DNA from: Peribacillus sp. FSL H8-0477
GTDB taxonomy: Bacteria; Bacillota; Bacilli; Bacillales; DSM-1321
Length of the DNA: 64,000 bases
Assembly (NCBI RefSeq): GCF_038002765.1
Contig: NZ_JBBODE010000003.1
Span: 1-64,000 of the forward strand
Direction: 5' to 3'
Position numbers and translations under genes: made by a program. This document shows, in pieces, positions 63,964 through 64,000 of this stretch (positions are counted from its first letter, which is position 1; each line of letters opens with the position of its first letter). The notes below the pieces were generated by a model that did not search any database, was not told the origin of the DNA, and was given only the letters and a program-made list of their open reading frames with translations.

Positions 63964-64000
63964 ATGGCGACACTTGAAACCTTAGAAGAACGTATAAGAG
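63964..64000 (+). CDS. Start of an unidentified gene cut by the window end
   Basis: ATG 63964 behind GGAAGTGAGG opens a frame (MATLETLEERIR) that continues past the last base. Divergent from araR across a 264-bp region. Twelve residues are too few to name it; an arabinose-catabolic gene would fit the context but is not shown. Confidence 0.55.
   Translation, partial: MATLETLEERIR

Overview
The window is chromosomal DNA of a low-GC, spore-forming Firmicute of the family Bacillaceae. No rRNA or tRNA gene is present, so this rests on gene content: close counterparts of Bacillus subtilis yknWXYZ, glnQHMP, yhcYZ, the yrh formate dehydrogenase locus, yueI, yheC/yheD, nupC-cdd and AraR. Start sites follow strong AGGAGG-type ribosome binding sites, with frequent GTG and TTG starts, and most genes end in U-tailed hairpins, many serving both strands. 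I cannot name the genus.

Layout. 1-3.7 kb: end of a fructose PTS permease, a carboxylesterase and a DUF2515 protein. 3.7-7.2 kb: a disturbed region with an orphan c-di-AMP (ydaO/yuaA-type) riboswitch, a small phage-type LigA-related protein, a stand-alone aspartokinase, and two diverged copies of a roughly 300-430 bp leader element, one of which still precedes an unidentified 127-residue gene. 7.3-13.6 kb: metabolic genes (hydroxyacid dehydrogenase, lactonase, kinase-like protein, adenine deaminase, AEC carrier). 13.6-17.3 kb: a yknWXYZ-type envelope-defence ABC operon behind a textbook sigma-W promoter. 17.5-23.2 kb: an orphan acidic protein, a glutamine-type ABC importer, an MFS exporter, microproteins and a DUF2500 protein. 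23.2-28.5 kb: a decayed small gene, a MarR regulator with a palindromic operator, a YhcYZ two-component system, a hydrolase-like membrane protein, a 31-residue membrane microprotein, an L,D-transpeptidase and YueI.

28.5-34.5 kb is a complete formate module: transporter, DUF1641 protein and cytosolic formate dehydrogenase on the minus strand, with DUF2294 and fdhD divergent. 34.5-48 kb holds an AI-2E-family permease, a patatin phospholipase, a CodY-box-preceded branched-chain aminotransferase, a GAF-LuxR regulator divergent from an R2-like ligand-binding oxidase (R2lox), a YqcI/YcgG protein, an FAD oxidase with a half-size MFS protein, PepF, a superfamily I helicase and a manganese catalase.

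48-53 kb is a spore-related block of two YheC/YheD ATP-grasp proteins around a MurF-like ligase, plus a tandem ribbon-helix-helix-like protein. 53.4-64 kb is a carbon-source block with three good CcpA (cre) sites: a zinc alcohol dehydrogenase, an AmiS/UreI channel, nupC-cdd, and a ChvE-GguAB-type sugar importer with an aldo-keto reductase. Paired AraR-like operators precede both the importer and the AraR-like regulator.

The least explained parts are the 3.7-7.2 kb region, the split ATP-grasp/Mur-ligase block, and the R2lox locus with its promoter-overlapping palindrome.
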